DNA of 64,000 nt from Blastocatellia bacterium (GTDB taxonomy: Bacteria > Acidobacteriota > Blastocatellia > Chloracidobacteriales > JADJPF01), in the NCBI GenBank assembly GCA_016713405.1, contig JADJPF010000016.1:45259-109258 (forward strand), written 5' to 3'. The notes below the pieces were generated by a model, which worked only from the letters and a program-made list of their open reading frames with translations, made no database searches and was not told the DNA's origin. Shown here in pieces: positions 37,633 to 47,142 of this stretch (its first letter is position 1; every line of letters starts with the position of its first letter). A program made the position numbers and the translations under genes.

Positions 37633-38446
37633 ATGAAGAAAAAAGCAACTTGGTGGTCAATTTTTGCCCTAGTTTGTGCATTTTTGCTTACTAACTTATC
37701 TGCTGTTTCTGTAGCAGCAGAAGGTGGTTGTAATGCTCCAGACTTAATTTGTAAAGCTGCAAGAAATCAAGATATTTCTTTAACTCTTCGAGATCATTGC
37801 AGCTATAGACAAAGTGTTAAAGTAGAGCTTTACAAAAAAGAAAAAGATGGTAGAGAAGGAAAATTAGATAAATTACGCCTTACCACCGTAATGGTTGAAC
37901 CAAGCACTGCTCCAGATGAAACCGGGCAATATCCTGTTAATAGCCGTGTTGTTGCAGATACTGATGATAAAGGTAAACCAAAAAATAATGTTGATCCTAA
38001 AGCAAGAACTGGTCTAGCCTCAGGTGCCTTTCTAGACTTGCTCTTTTTCCCATTATTGCCAGAAAAAGTTGCAAATATGCAGTTTGAAGAAATTCCCGCT
38101 TCTCAAATTTCAGAAAAACATAAAGGGGAAGTAGCTTTTCGCTTTTGGGCCAAAATCTGGTGTTACTACTGTAACCTTAGCATCAGGCGTAGTTTATCTT
38201 AATCCTCAAAGCGGAGCAGTTTTAACTGTTCAAATAGATGGGCTATATAACCTAAAAGCATTTGATAAAATACTAGATAAACTACAAAGCATTAATGCTA
38301 CTGTTGATTACTCGGAGTTTGATACTAAGTATCGTATGCCTACTATTGCAAGCGGTGGGGGAGTTTCTGAAGTTACTAAGTTTAAGGGAATTTTTAAGTT
38401 TACCTTTGAAGAAGGTAAATATGTACAAGTATTAAAACTTCCATAA
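37633..38446 (+). CDS. Secreted hypothetical protein, frameshifted
   Basis: The start at 37633 (AGGAG upstream) gives a signal peptide (WWSIFALVCAFLLTNLSAVSVAAE) and a mature protein with no recognised domain. The direct frame ends with RRSLS-stop. Removing one T from the T4 run at 38136-38139 gives VAFAFGPKSGVTTVTLASGV and continues to FKFTFEEGKYVQVLKLP, for 270 residues. The C-terminal part contains LTVQIDGLYNLKAFDKILDKLQ. An upstream in-frame ATG at 37501 has no ribosome site. Another homopolymer indel, here an insertion. Confidence 0.6.
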
Positions 38447-38462
38447 TTTAGATTGGTATTTG

Positions 38463-38497
38463 CTAAAAGAGGAAAGCTTTTTGCTTTCTTCTTTTAG
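38463..38497. terminator. Terminator between convergent genes
   Basis: CTAAAAGAGGAAAGC and GCTTTCTTCTTTTAG form a 15-base stem (one G-U pair) around five T, between the secreted protein and the TauE gene. Confidence 0.6.
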
Positions 38498-38508
38498 TCG
38501 CAGTAATG

Positions 38509-39266
38509 TTACTTACTTGTATTTAGCAGATAAATAACTTTTGAGGCATTACCAATACTTAAAACCGTTAACATTAAACCTACTAATCTCATCATAAGCT
38601 TAGAAGGTAACTTTTGACAGATATAGCCTGACAATGGTGCTGCTATTAGTCCTCCAAAAACTAAACAGACAGCAATTTTTAAGCTACCTAAACCAATTAA
38701 AACAAAGAATGTTGCAGATTGGGCTAAAGTAACAAAAAACTCAACAGCATTTGCAGAACCAATGCTAAATCTAGGTTCATTTCCTTTTGAAACAAGCGAA
38801 GATGTAACAACCGGGCCCCAACCACCCCCGCCTATAGAGTCTAAAAACCTCCTATTAGTCCTAGTAAACTTAAGTTAGCTTTAACGGGTTTTGGATTTGT
38901 TTTTTGAAAGGTTTTATAAATTATCCTAATACCCATAACTAATAGATAACAAGCAACAAAGGGTTGTATTAGTTTTGTTGGAATAGAGGTAAGAACATAA
39001 GCACCCAAAATACCGCCTAACACACCAGGCAGCAAGAGTTTCTTAAAAATTTCTCTGTCAATGTTGCCAAATTTTAAGTGTGACAAACCAGAAAAGCCAG
39101 TTGTAAATATTTCTGCACAGTGGACATTAGCACTTGCTATTGCTGGAGGAGTGCCAATGCCAAGTAAAAAGGAAGTTGATGTAACGCCATATCCCATTCC
39201 TAAAGTGCTGTCAATTAATTGAGCTAGAAAACCTACAAATACAAAAATGGCAAATTCATCCCACAT
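38509..39266 (-). CDS. Sulfite exporter TauE/SafE family permease, frameshifted
   Basis: The TauE/SafE permease starts FVGFLAQLIDSTLGMGYGVTSTSFLLGIGTPPAIASANVH, the typical first repeat. The frame stops at GLIGGF. Adding one T to the T5 run (38843-38847, minus strand) restores GLIGGFLDSIGGGGWGPVVT, the hallmark of the second repeat, and runs to 38509, giving 252 residues and about eight membrane helices. Family members move sulfite, sulfoacetate or other small anions across the inner membrane. The next gene upstream, a hypothetical of 110 residues, may share its transcript. Confidence 0.85.
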
Positions 39267-39280
39267 CTAAGGGAATCTCC

Positions 39281-39613
39281 TTATATTAATCTATTAAGTA
39301 CAGAAAATTTTCTTGGCATAGAGTAATTACTTTTTAGTAAGTTATCAGTTATATCAACTGCCCAAGGGCCATAGCATTTTTTTACAGCTACAATTGTGTT
39401 GAGCCAATCAGTCCCTATAGCAATACCATTAATTTCTATAACAAAATCAAAACCTTCTTTAGCTAAGGCTTCTTTTGATGAGTCGTCTGGATCACCAATT
39501 GCGAAACCTTGACCATTATTTTGACCTAAATTCCAGGATTGATGGATTTTTTCTTGCCAAAGGCTTTGGCTTAAACGGATAGATTTGACAATTTGAGCTA
39601 GCTTAGTTTGCAT
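39281..39613 (-). CDS. Hypothetical protein
   Basis: A 110-residue soluble protein (MQTKLAQIVKSIRLSQSLW start). GGAG precedes the ATG at 39613, so I use this start rather than the ATG 12 bases upstream. Residues such as IGDPDDSSKEALAKEGFDFVIEINGIAIGTDW suggest a compact alpha/beta fold. No family recognised. It lies 14 bases upstream of the TauE gene on the same strand, suggesting an operon. Confidence 0.6.
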   Translation of the reverse strand: MQTKLAQIVKSIRLSQSLWQEKIHQSWNLGQNNGQGFAIGDPDDSSKEALAKEGFDFVIEINGIAIGTDWLNTIVAVKKCYGPWAVDITDNLLKSNYSMPRKFSVLNRLI

Positions 39614-39690
39614 TTTTTTCTCCATAACTAACTAAGTTTAATTAATTACACTTAAAAAAGTTCATTTCCAAAACTTATTACCTAAAAACT

Positions 39691-39719
39691 AAAAGCCGCC
39701 CATTTTTGAGCGGCTTTTT
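39691..39719. terminator. Bidirectional terminator
   Basis: AAAAGCCGC and GCGGCTTTT form a nine-base stem with flanking A and T runs, between a small ORF on the minus strand (39738-39830) and the hypothetical gene at 39281-39613. Confidence 0.8.
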
Positions 39720-39737
39720 GGTTGGTGCAAAAACTTG

Positions 39738-39830
39738 TTACTTACATCCTACACCGATGCCGCCTAAATGGTAGGCAAGATTTAATACAAATAGACATAC
39801 AGCAGCCAAAATAATTGCTGGCAATTTCAT
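39738..39830 (-). CDS. Possible 30-residue membrane peptide
   Basis: An ATG-initiated frame encodes 30 residues, KLPAIILAAVCLFVLNLAYH then LGGIGVGCK. A single hydrophobic helix and a stop 20 bases before a strong terminator suggest a real small gene. No clear ribosome site is visible, so support is limited. Confidence 0.4.
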   Translation of the reverse strand: MKLPAIILAAVCLFVLNLAYHLGGIGVGCK

Positions 39831-39967
39831 TTATTTGTGTAGGTGTTAAAAGTTGTTTACTCATAAGTACAAGGATTTTAGAAATCAAGCTTATAACTGT
39901 CAATCAGTTTTAGTTGTTATTTGCTGAAATTGCAATAATACCTTAGCTATGTACTGCATGTTAGTGA

Positions 39968-40546
39968 TTAGTTATTTTTATTTACTATTTTTTTAGCTAC
40001 CTCTAAAGATATATGTGGAGGTGGTTGAGGAGCTTCTATTTTCCACTGCCCTTTATCTTTAACTAATTTATAATTTAACGTTTCTGTAGTTAGGCCAATT
40101 TTTTCTATTTTCAGTTTTCCTTTTTCATCTTTCTTTATTTGTCCAATATTATTGTAGGTGATAGCAATATTAGCTCTATCTTCTACTATAGCAGAATTGA
40201 CTATTCTAAAATCTGAGACAATAGTAGCATCACCAGTTAATTCTTCTTCCCAAAGAATATAAGGGATAATTTGCTGATACGTTTCTGGACTAGTTCTTAC
40301 ACCCTTAAAATCTGCCGTGCAAAAAGCTAGTATAGTGTCTTGAGGGGAAAATTTAGTTTCATTAGCTTCATTAGCTTCATTAGTTGAGGAGTTATGAGTA
40401 TTTTCTTCAGTTTCCGGGCTAGCAATTGGGCTAGAAGGGTCAGAAAGAACTGTTAATTTTGGCTGAGGAGTGTTCTGGCTTTCGCAGTTAGTAAAAAATA
40501 CTAGTAATGTAGCAATAAAGAACCCACAAAACAAATTCTTAAGCAT
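39968..40546 (-). CDS. Putative lipoprotein, function unknown
   Basis: The 192-residue protein starts with a hydrophobic leader (FFIATLLVFFTNC) that ends in a cysteine; the lipobox is imperfect. A Ser/Thr/Asn-rich spacer with repeated ANEANE follows. The C-terminal part (AFCTADFKGVRTSPETYQQIIPYILWEEE... ATIVSDFRIVNSAIVEDRANIAITYNNIG) has the pattern of small NTF2-like or DUF-type folds, and ends in a helix. Function not assigned. It is divergent from the TPR gene at 40697. Confidence 0.6.
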   Translation of the reverse strand: MLKNLFCGFFIATLLVFFTNCESQNTPQPKLTVLSDPSSPIASPETEENTHNSSTNEANEANETKFSPQDTILAFCTADFKGVRTSPETYQQIIPYILWEEELTGDATIVSDFRIVNSAIVEDRANIAITYNNIGQIKKDEKGKLKIEKIGLTTETLNYKLVKDKGQWKIEAPQPPPHISLEVAKKIVNKNN

Positions 40547-40696
40547 AAAGAAAAACTTCCCCTTATTTTAAGCAGCAACCGCAAAACAATAGTTTAATCA
40601 AAAGTGGTTCTATTAGCAAATTTAAGCTAAAATACAGCTTTTAAAAGTAAAAGTATATAAAATCCAAAAAATAAATTATTTTATGAGGTTTTAATT

Positions 40697-41470
40697 ATGG
40701 CTAGACGTTTTAATTATTTTTTAATTACCATAATTTTTCTATTAGCAAGTGTTTCACTAACAAAAGCGCAAGTATCTAACCCTAATGGGGTTAATGATCC
40801 TTCAGAAACAGGAACACTCTTAAAACCACTTAAACCCCCAAAACCAAAAAAACAACCTAAATTAAGAAGCGCGGAAGAATACTTAATGCGTGGAGCAGGA
40901 TTTTTTGATAGACAAGACTATGATCTTGCGATTCAGGACTATACAGAAGCATTAAAAAAGAAAAAAGACTATACACAAGCTCTTTTAGAACGTGGTAATG
41001 TTTATATGGCAAAGGCAGTTACTTTTTTAAGTGAAGAAGATAGGGAAAAAGGCTTTGCTGATTATAAAGAGGCAATTAAACTTGACCCAAATTACCTAGA
41101 AGCTCGATTTAACTTAGCTATAGCCTATTATCAAACAAGTAAAATAGATGATGCAATTGCCGAATATAGTCAAATAATAAGTATTAATCCTAGCTATGTT
41201 GATGCTTATAATAACCGTGCTTATGCTTACCGTAAAAAAGGAAATCTTGACCAAGCAATAAGTGATTTTAGCGAAGCAATTAAACTTAATCCAACTTATT
41301 CAGAAGCCTTTTTTAATCGGGCATTAATTTATAAAGCAAAAGGAGCGCGTGAAAAGGCTATAGAAGATTTTAAGAAAGTTGTAGAATTAAATAATGTTGC
41401 TAACGCAGTACGTTTTGCTAAAGAGGAATTATTAGAATTAGGTATTGATGCAAATGAGTATGAAGACTAA
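40697..41470 (+). CDS. Secreted TPR-repeat protein
   Basis: A signal peptide (FLITIIFLLASVSLTKAQ) precedes a Pro/Lys-rich linker and about five TPR units (AEEYLMRGAGFFDRQDYDLAIQDYTEALKK; AIKLDPNYLEARFNLAIAYYQTSKIDDAIAEYSQII; YVDAYNNRAYAYRKKGNLDQAISDFSEAIKLNPTYSEAFFNRALIYKAKG). TPRs mediate protein-protein contact; this one probably works in the periplasm. It is 257 residues and converges with the dehydratase gene. Confidence 0.85.
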   Translation: MARRFNYFLITIIFLLASVSLTKAQVSNPNGVNDPSETGTLLKPLKPPKPKKQPKLRSAEEYLMRGAGFFDRQDYDLAIQDYTEALKKKKDYTQALLERGNVYMAKAVTFLSEEDREKGFADYKEAIKLDPNYLEARFNLAIAYYQTSKIDDAIAEYSQIISINPSYVDAYNNRAYAYRKKGNLDQAISDFSEAIKLNPTYSEAFFNRALIYKAKGAREKAIEDFKKVVELNNVANAVRFAKEELLELGIDANEYED

Positions 41471-41484
41471 TAAAACTAGCTAGA

Positions 41485-42432
41485 CTAGCTAGTTAATGCT
41501 TGAGCTAGAATTTCTGGGGCTATATTGCCACCACTTAAAACCGCAACGGTTTTTGAAGGCTGAGGGATTTTTCCTTCTAGCAAAGCAGCCACAGCTAAAG
41601 CTCCTGTAGGTTCAACTACTAGCTTAGAGTAAAGAGCTAATAGTTTTATAGCTGAAAGTAAGCTAATGTCTTCTACCGTAACAATGTCAGTAATACGCTC
41701 ACGCAGTATTGAGAAAGGTATTTGCCCAATAGCAGTAGTTCGCGCTCCATCAGCAATTGTTTTTGGAGGGGCAATGCTAACAATTTTTCCAGTTCTTAGA
41801 GACTCTTGACCATCATTGCCAGCAGCAGGTTCAACAGCATAAACACGAATTTTAGGATTAATACTTGTTGCTGCTAGTGTGATTCCAGAACTCAAACCAC
41901 CACCGCCTAAGGGTACAACAATAGTTTCTACTTCTGACCAATCTCTAAAAATTTCTAGTGCAATAGTTCCTTGACCTGCAACAATAAAGGGGTCATCAAA
42001 TGGCGGAACCATTATTGAGCCTGTTTTTTCTACAATTTCGGCTGCAACTTTACTACGAGTTACAGCATTTACCCCTGATTGTACTACTTCGGCCCCATAA
42101 GCTTTTGTAGCTATTACTTTTAACTCCATAGCATCTTCAGGCATTACAATAGTAGCTTGTAGATTAAGCAATTTAGCAGCTAAAGCAACTCCCTGAGCGT
42201 GATTACCAGAAGAAAAAGCTACTACACCTTTGCTACGTTCTTGGTCTGTGAGGGAGAGAATTTTATTTAATGCTCCTCGAATCTTAAATGCTCCAGCACG
42301 TTGTAAGTTTTCTGCCTTTAGTCGCACTTCGCCACCAACAAGTTTTGAAAGGGTTTTACTAGAGAGTAATGGTGTTTGATGAATAAATGGGTTGATTTTG
42401 TTAGCAGCTATTTGAATATCTGAAAGTTGCAT
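41485..42432 (-). CDS. Threonine/serine dehydratase-family PLP enzyme
   Basis: The 315-residue fold-type II PLP enzyme carries the Schiff-base lysine in LQRAGAFKIRGALNKI, the substrate loop SSGNHAQGVALAAKL, the PLP phosphate loop VPLGGGGLSSGI, and the C-terminal VAVLSGGNIAP. No ACT domain is present, so it is of the catabolic or serine-racemase-like type rather than IlvA. It deaminates threonine or serine to a keto acid, or racemises serine. It lies next to a tRNA-Met gene. Confidence 0.88.
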   Translation of the reverse strand: MQLSDIQIAANKINPFIHQTPLLSSKTLSKLVGGEVRLKAENLQRAGAFKIRGALNKILSLTDQERSKGVVAFSSGNHAQGVALAAKLLNLQATIVMPEDAMELKVIATKAYGAEVVQSGVNAVTRSKVAAEIVEKTGSIMVPPFDDPFIVAGQGTIALEIFRDWSEVETIVVPLGGGGLSSGITLAATSINPKIRVYAVEPAAGNDGQESLRTGKIVSIAPPKTIADGARTTAIGQIPFSILRERITDIVTVEDISLLSAIKLLALYSKLVVEPTGALAVAALLEGKIPQPSKTVAVLSGGNIAPEILAQALTS

Positions 42433-42489
42433 AATAGATTTTGGCCTAAATAATTTTGGGTGCTAGCAACAGCACCCAAAGATTTAATA

Positions 42490-42563
42490 TAGCGGAGGGC
42501 AGGATCGAACTGCCGACCTTGGGGTTATGAATCCCACGCTCTAACCATCTGAGCTACCCCGCC
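42490..42563 (-). tRNA. tRNA-Met (anticodon CAT)
   Basis: The minus-strand sequence folds as a cloverleaf: acceptor GGCGGGG with CTCCGCT (two G-U pairs), D-arm GCTC...GAGC, anticodon loop TTCATAA, T-arm GGCAG-TTCGATC-CTGCC, discriminator A. CCA is not encoded. The body resembles elongator methionine tRNA; a lysidine-modified tRNA-Ile (CAT) cannot be excluded by sequence alone. Confidence 0.92.
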
Positions 42564-43095
42564 ATTGATTTTTATAGAATTTATAGAAAGCGATAGTCTA
42601 CTTATCAGGCAAAGGGCTGTCAAGTCTCTTAAGCTTTAAGAAACAAAAAAAATTTTAATTAAGGCTATGATCTTGTTTAATAAAGACTAGCGGTTAATAA
42701 AATCTTGACAAGCATTACCTAAGAGTGTAAATTTCCTGACAAAAATTCAACAGTGAAAGAAGTATTTGGTTACGTAAATTTGTCTAGCCAAAATAACTTC
42801 CCCTAGTATCGCTACCAAATGCTACTCCTCATTTTTGTTAGTGTGGTTAAATATTATTAGTTCTAACGAACCCTAAAAAAGAGGGTTAAGACCTTACTTT
42901 GCAAGTTTTAAGCGATCTTAGTTTGGTAGCAAGTAGGGTTAGTTGGTAGAATGTAACGAATTTTTTATATTTTCAATACTTTAATTTAAAGCCAGTATAA
43001 CAATCTTACTTCATTTTTATTAAACAGATTTACTATTTTATTAGTTGTATTTGGCAAGAAAAAAGCTTTAACTTGCTAGGAGGCCTTAACTTTAA
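42564..43095 (+). other. Long leader/promoter region of rpsA
   Basis: No gene is seen in these 532 bases. It lies between the tRNA and rpsA. A small hairpin (AACCCT with AGGGTT, 42869-42887) is the only clear structure. AGGAGG at 43078-43083 is the ribosome site for rpsA. A long leader would be consistent with autoregulation by ribosomal protein S1, but nothing in the sequence proves it. Confidence 0.4.
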
Positions 43096-44872
43096 ATGAC
43101 TAACAACCTAAACCAAGCTGGTACTGAAATGGCAGAAAAAGACTATAGCCAAGATGTTGCTGGCAAAACCCCACAAAATTCCGTCGAAGACTTTGGTGCG
43201 TTGCTAGAAAACTTTGAAGCACAATCGACTTTAACTCCAGGAGAAATAGTTAATGGTCGTGTAATCAAAGTTTCTGATCGAGGTGTAATTATTGATATTG
43301 GATTTAAGTCAGAAGGAATTGTACCAATAGAAGAGTTTATGGACTCAACCGATGGAAAAGTTTTGGTACAACCCAATGATGAAGTTGCAGTAATGATTAA
43401 GCAACTAGAAAATAGTGAAGGCTATGTTGAGCTTTCTCGCGCAGAAGCCGTTCACTTGCAATGTTGGGAATTAATTGAAAAAAGCTTATAATACAAAGGA
43501 AAACTTAAAGGGTCGGGTACTAGAACGTATTAAAGGCGGTCTAAAGATAGACTTAGGTGGTATTACTGGTTTTTTACCTGGTAGTCAAGTAGACATTAAG
43601 CCTGTACGCAACCTAGATGCTTGGAAGGGAAGAGAAATCCCTGTCAAAGTATTAAAAGTAAATCGTCGTCGTTCTAATATTGTGCTTTCTCATAAAGTAG
43701 TTTTAGAGGAAGAAGTTTCTCAGCGTAAAAACTCTACTTTAGAAATGATAGATGAAGGCGTAATTTTAGAAGGAAAAGTCAAAAATATTACTGATTACGG
43801 TGTTTTTATTGATTTAGGTGGTATTGATGGCTTGCTTCACGTTACAGATATATGTTGGGGAAGAGTACAAAACCCCAATGATATGTTTAAGGTAGACGAT
43901 GCTTTGCAAGTAAAAGTATTAAAATATGACCGTGAAAAAGGTCGAGTTAGCTTAGGCTATAAACAACTTTTCCCAGATCCTTGGGACACAGTTGAGGAAC
44001 GTTATCCAATCGGGCTTCGTGTTAGAGGTAAGGTTGTTTCTATTATTGATTATGGTGCGTTTGTTGAGTTAGAAGAAGGTGTAGAAGGTTTAGTACACAT
44101 TTCTGAAATGACTTGGTCAAAACGCACTAAACACCCAGCAAAAATAGTCTCTATTGGACAATTAATTGATGCAGTTGTGCTAAATATTGATACTAAAGAA
44201 AAACGTATTAGCCTAGGCTTAAAGCAAGTCTTATCTAATCCTTGGGATTCAATTGCAGAACGTTATCAAGTTGGCTCAAAAGTACATGGAAAAGTAAGAA
44301 ATCTTACAGACTTTGGGGCTTTTGTTGAAATTGAAGATGGCATTGATGGTCTTGTACATGTTTCAGATATTTCTTGGACTAAGAGAATTAAACATCCTTC
44401 AGAAGTTCTAAAGAAAGGCCAACAAGTAGAAGCTATTATTACAGCATTAGAGCCAGATAAATCTCGTATTAGCTTATCAATAAAAGATTTAGAACCAAAT
44501 GCTTGGGATAAATTCTTCCAAACTCATAAAGTTGGGGATGTAGTAAAAGGTAAAGTCGTACGTTTTGCTAATTTTGGTGCTTTTGTTGAGTTGGCAGGAG
44601 GTATTGAAGGTCTTTGCCATATTTCAGAGCTTTCTGATCAAAGAGTTGAAAAAGCTGACTCAGCTTTTCAGGTTGGTCAAGAGTTATCATTTAAGATATT
44701 AAAATTAGATGAAGCACAAAAGAAAATTGGGCTTTCTGCACGCTCTGTTGGTAAGGAATTAGACCCAGAAGATGTTAACACTTACCAAAATCAAGAGTCT
44801 GTTGCATCTTTAGGTGAAATTGCTCAATTCTCTTCTTTAGCAGCTAGCTCTGATGATGGACAAGAGCAATAA
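43096..44872 (+). CDS. rpsA: 30S ribosomal protein S1, frameshifted
   Basis: Six S1 (OB-fold) domains are read across two overlapping frames. The first frame (43096-43491) ends WELIEKSL-stop. Removing one A from the A6 run at 43478-43483 gives WELIEKAYNTKENLKGRVLERIKGGLKIDLGGITGFLPGSQVD, the normal junction of domains 1 and 2. The rest has four clear repeats of the type G-x-V-x-x-I-x-D-Y-G-A-F-V with GLVHISE. Total 591 residues, normal for S1. S1 brings mRNA to the small ribosomal subunit. A complete break would be lethal in most bacteria, so this indel is probably an error or is bypassed. Confidence 0.95.
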
Positions 44873-44904
44873 GGAAAATTAATAGCTATTTGTAGTTTTG
44901 GCTT

Positions 44905-44938
44905 AAGAGCCTGGAAAATAACTTCTAGGCTCTTTTAT
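44905..44938 (+). terminator. Terminator after rpsA
   Basis: AAGAGCCTGGAA and TTCTAGGCTCTT form a 12-base stem (one G-U pair) with a six-base loop, followed by TTATTT. It lies about 30 bases after the rpsA stop. Confidence 0.8.
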
Positions 44939-45042
44939 TTCTAGTAGGCTCGGTTTTAATTTAAGTTAAGACGGGCTAATAGTTTTAATCAAATAACCAA
45001 ATTCTTATCTATCAAATAACAAATTTATCTGGAGGAAAATAA

Positions 45043-45768
45043 ATGATAACTAGAAGAGATGCAATGAAAGCAATCACCCTAGGAACTGTTGGAGCCGCAG
45101 TAGCAGAAAGTGTTCCAGAGGTAAGCGGTTGGAATACAATTCAAGATGCTTTGCCACCAGCATATGCTGGCACTCGTAAAGTAAAAGATCTTCCTTATCC
45201 CCCTTCAAAATTAAAAGGTTTAGATGAAGTAATGATGACTAACCATCATGCTAAAAATTATACTGGTACTGTAGGTGCAGTAAATAAACTAGAACAACAA
45301 TTAGCTACTCTTAATAAAGATACTCCTCCGTTTGTACGTGCTGGTCTAAAGAGACGACAAATAATAATGATGAATTCAGTAATTTTACATGAGCATTATT
45401 TTGATAATCTAGGTGGAGATGGTAAGCCATCAGGCAAAGTAGTAGATTTAATTAAAGCTAATTGGGGAAGTTTAGAAGCATGGGAAGCTGAATATCGCGG
45501 TACAGGTGCAGGTTTAGCAGGTGGTTCAGGTTGGGTAGTTTTAACTTACTCTTTAGTAGATGGATCACTACATAACATTTGCCAAGATGATCATTCAGTA
45601 AATTATGCTATGGGGCGACCATTGCTTGCTATGGATATGTATGAGCATGCATATCAAAAGCAATTTGGCCCAGTAGTTGCTGATTATATGAAAGCTTTTT
45701 TGGAAAATGTTAATTGGGATATAGTTAACAAACGACTAGAACAAGTAGCAAGTCTTAAACTTGGGTAA
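45043..45768 (+). CDS. Fe/Mn superoxide dismutase-like protein, Tat-type leader
   Basis: The 241-residue protein has the Fe/Mn-SOD fold: HHAKNYTGTVGAVNKLEQQ (first histidine ligand), MNSVILHEHYFDNLGGDGKPS, GSGWVVLTYSLVDGSLHN and DMYEHAYQKQFG, which supplies the aspartate and histidine ligands. The usual tryptophan in DVWEHAY is tyrosine here. The N-terminus MITRRDAMKAITLGTVGAAVAE has a twin arginine, suggesting export by Tat, with a weak hydrophobic core. An exported SOD would remove superoxide in the periplasm. GGAGG precedes the ATG. Confidence 0.85.
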   Translation: MITRRDAMKAITLGTVGAAVAESVPEVSGWNTIQDALPPAYAGTRKVKDLPYPPSKLKGLDEVMMTNHHAKNYTGTVGAVNKLEQQLATLNKDTPPFVRAGLKRRQIIMMNSVILHEHYFDNLGGDGKPSGKVVDLIKANWGSLEAWEAEYRGTGAGLAGGSGWVVLTYSLVDGSLHNICQDDHSVNYAMGRPLLAMDMYEHAYQKQFGPVVADYMKAFLENVNWDIVNKRLEQVASLKLG

Positions 45769-45778
45769 ATTATAATTT

Positions 45779-45801
45779 AGGGCGCGTTTTGCGCCCTTTT
45801 C
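45779..45801 (+). terminator. Terminator between SOD and HU genes
   Basis: AGGGCGC and GCGCCCT form a seven-base GC stem with a GTTTT loop and a T tract. It ends only six bases before the HU start, so HU transcription probably begins inside or just after it, or the hairpin acts as an attenuator. Confidence 0.8.
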
Positions 45802-45806
45802 CCTTT

Positions 45807-46088
45807 ATGAATAAAAAACAACTTATCCAAGCAATCAAAAAAGATACCCAGCTAAATAACTTACAAATTAATCAATTAATAACTGAAATATTTGAAACAA
45901 TTACAAATACATTAGATGAAAATAAAAAGGTTAATTTGCAAGGCTTCGGCGGTTTTTCTGTTTGCCAGGCTAGGCCACGTAAAGGACGAAACCCCAATAC
46001 AGGACAAATGATAACAGTTCCTGCACGTAAAGTAGTACGATTTCAAACCAGCAGAGTCTTAAAAAAGCAAATAAAAACAAATAAATAA
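45807..46088 (+). CDS. HU/IHF-family DNA-binding protein
   Basis: Start at 45807 (MNKKQLIQAIKKDT) is chosen because an upstream in-frame codon would place translation inside the terminator hairpin. The 93-residue protein has the HU order: INQLITEIFETITNTL, KVNLQGFGGFSV, then the DNA-binding arm region RPRKGRNPNTGQMITVPARKVVRFQ. HU bends and compacts DNA. It lies 34 bases upstream of the HIT gene. Confidence 0.92.
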   Translation: MNKKQLIQAIKKDTQLNNLQINQLITEIFETITNTLDENKKVNLQGFGGFSVCQARPRKGRNPNTGQMITVPARKVVRFQTSRVLKKQIKTNK

Positions 46089-46122
46089 AGGTTTATTTAT
46101 AAACATAATTTATGGATAGATT

Positions 46123-46590
46123 ATGGAATCCTTGGCGCTACCAATATATTACCGCTACAAAAAAGAATCTGGATGTGTTTTTTGTCGCCTGGCAAATGAA
46201 AATAACGATGAAGAAAATTTTATTCTTTATCGTGGTAAATATGCCTATATAGTGCTTAATATTTATCCTTATAATAGTGGGCATTTATTAATTATTCCTT
46301 TTGTTCATACTAAGTTACTAGCAGATTTAGAAAAAAATATTAGTGATGAAATAATGGACTTAACTAAAATGTGCCAAATAGCAATAGAAAAAGAGTATCA
46401 TCCACATGGATTTAATTTAGGGATGAATTTAGGAGAGGCTGCTGGGGCTGGAGTAGCTCAACATCTACATATGCACATTTTGCCGCGCTGGTTTGGAGAT
46501 GCAAATTTTACTACTGTTATTGGAGAGACTAAAAACCTGCCAGAAATGCTAGTCAATACTTACCAAAGACTAAAACCTTATTTTAGTTAA
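46123..46590 (+). CDS. HIT-family nucleotide hydrolase/phosphorylase
   Basis: The 155-residue HIT protein contains YAYIVLNIYPYNSGHLLIIP and the histidine triad in QHLHMHILPRW, with C-x-x-C (CVFC) near residue 18, the zinc side found in many bacterial members. The arrangement is closest to the AP4A phosphorylase-like branch. Substrate is probably a dinucleoside polyphosphate or AMP conjugate. It is followed after six bases by a crotonase-like gene. Confidence 0.9.
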   Translation: MESLALPIYYRYKKESGCVFCRLANENNDEENFILYRGKYAYIVLNIYPYNSGHLLIIPFVHTKLLADLEKNISDEIMDLTKMCQIAIEKEYHPHGFNLGMNLGEAAGAGVAQHLHMHILPRWFGDANFTTVIGETKNLPEMLVNTYQRLKPYFS

Positions 46591-46596
46591 CTATTT

Positions 46597-47142
46597 ATGA
46601 GCAAACTAATAGTCTTAAACCAATCAGGACAACTAGCTAACAACTTAGAGGATAAAGACTTATTAATCGCCTACCTTACAGGAAAATTTTCTTTTTCAGA
46701 AATACTAGAAATAATTGCTATACCATTAATCTATTCTAGCGAAGAAAGCCTTTTTGATTTTGCAGATGCAACAAATTTGCTAGCTAAAGAAATGCCAAAT
46801 AATTTTTCCATTTTGGTAAAAAAAATTGGTTATGCTAATAGTTTAGAAATACTGTTTAGTAGTAATTTAATTACTTCGCAAACTGCTTATCACTTAAGGC
46901 TTATAAATAAAATATGTTCTTTAGAGGAATTTAATCAACAAGTAAGTAAAATTTCAAAATTAAGTTTAAGTGCTATAGAACTTGCTCTAAATGTTAGTCA
47001 AAAAGGAATATATTTAAGTAATGATAGGGCAGAAATTTTAGAAAGGTATGCTTTTGCCTTAAGGTTTTCTCACATAGATCAAAAAGAAGGAATGCAGGCA
47101 TTTTTAGAAAAACGTCCTCCAAATTTCTCCAGTAACAAATAA
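46597..47142 (+). CDS. Short crotonase-like protein
   Basis: The 181 residues resemble the second half of enoyl-CoA hydratases: IGYANSLEILFSSNLITSQTAYHLRLINKICSLEEF corresponds to the segment A-x-E-L-x-L-T-G...A-x-x-x-G-L-V. The C-terminal helix is RYAFALRFSHIDQKEGMQAFLEKRPPNF. The N-terminal half is too short to hold the oxyanion-hole segments, so catalysis is doubtful. It may be a degenerate paralogue or a gene cut at its 5' end. Six-base spacing to HIT suggests one transcript. Confidence 0.6.
   Translation: MSKLIVLNQSGQLANNLEDKDLLIAYLTGKFSFSEILEIIAIPLIYSSEESLFDFADATNLLAKEMPNNFSILVKKIGYANSLEILFSSNLITSQTAYHLRLINKICSLEEFNQQVSKISKLSLSAIELALNVSQKGIYLSNDRAEILERYAFALRFSHIDQKEGMQAFLEKRPPNFSSNK

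Noticed and set aside
42564..43095. Riboswitch before rpsA
   Set aside because: No known aptamer pattern can be made out; only a short hairpin is present.
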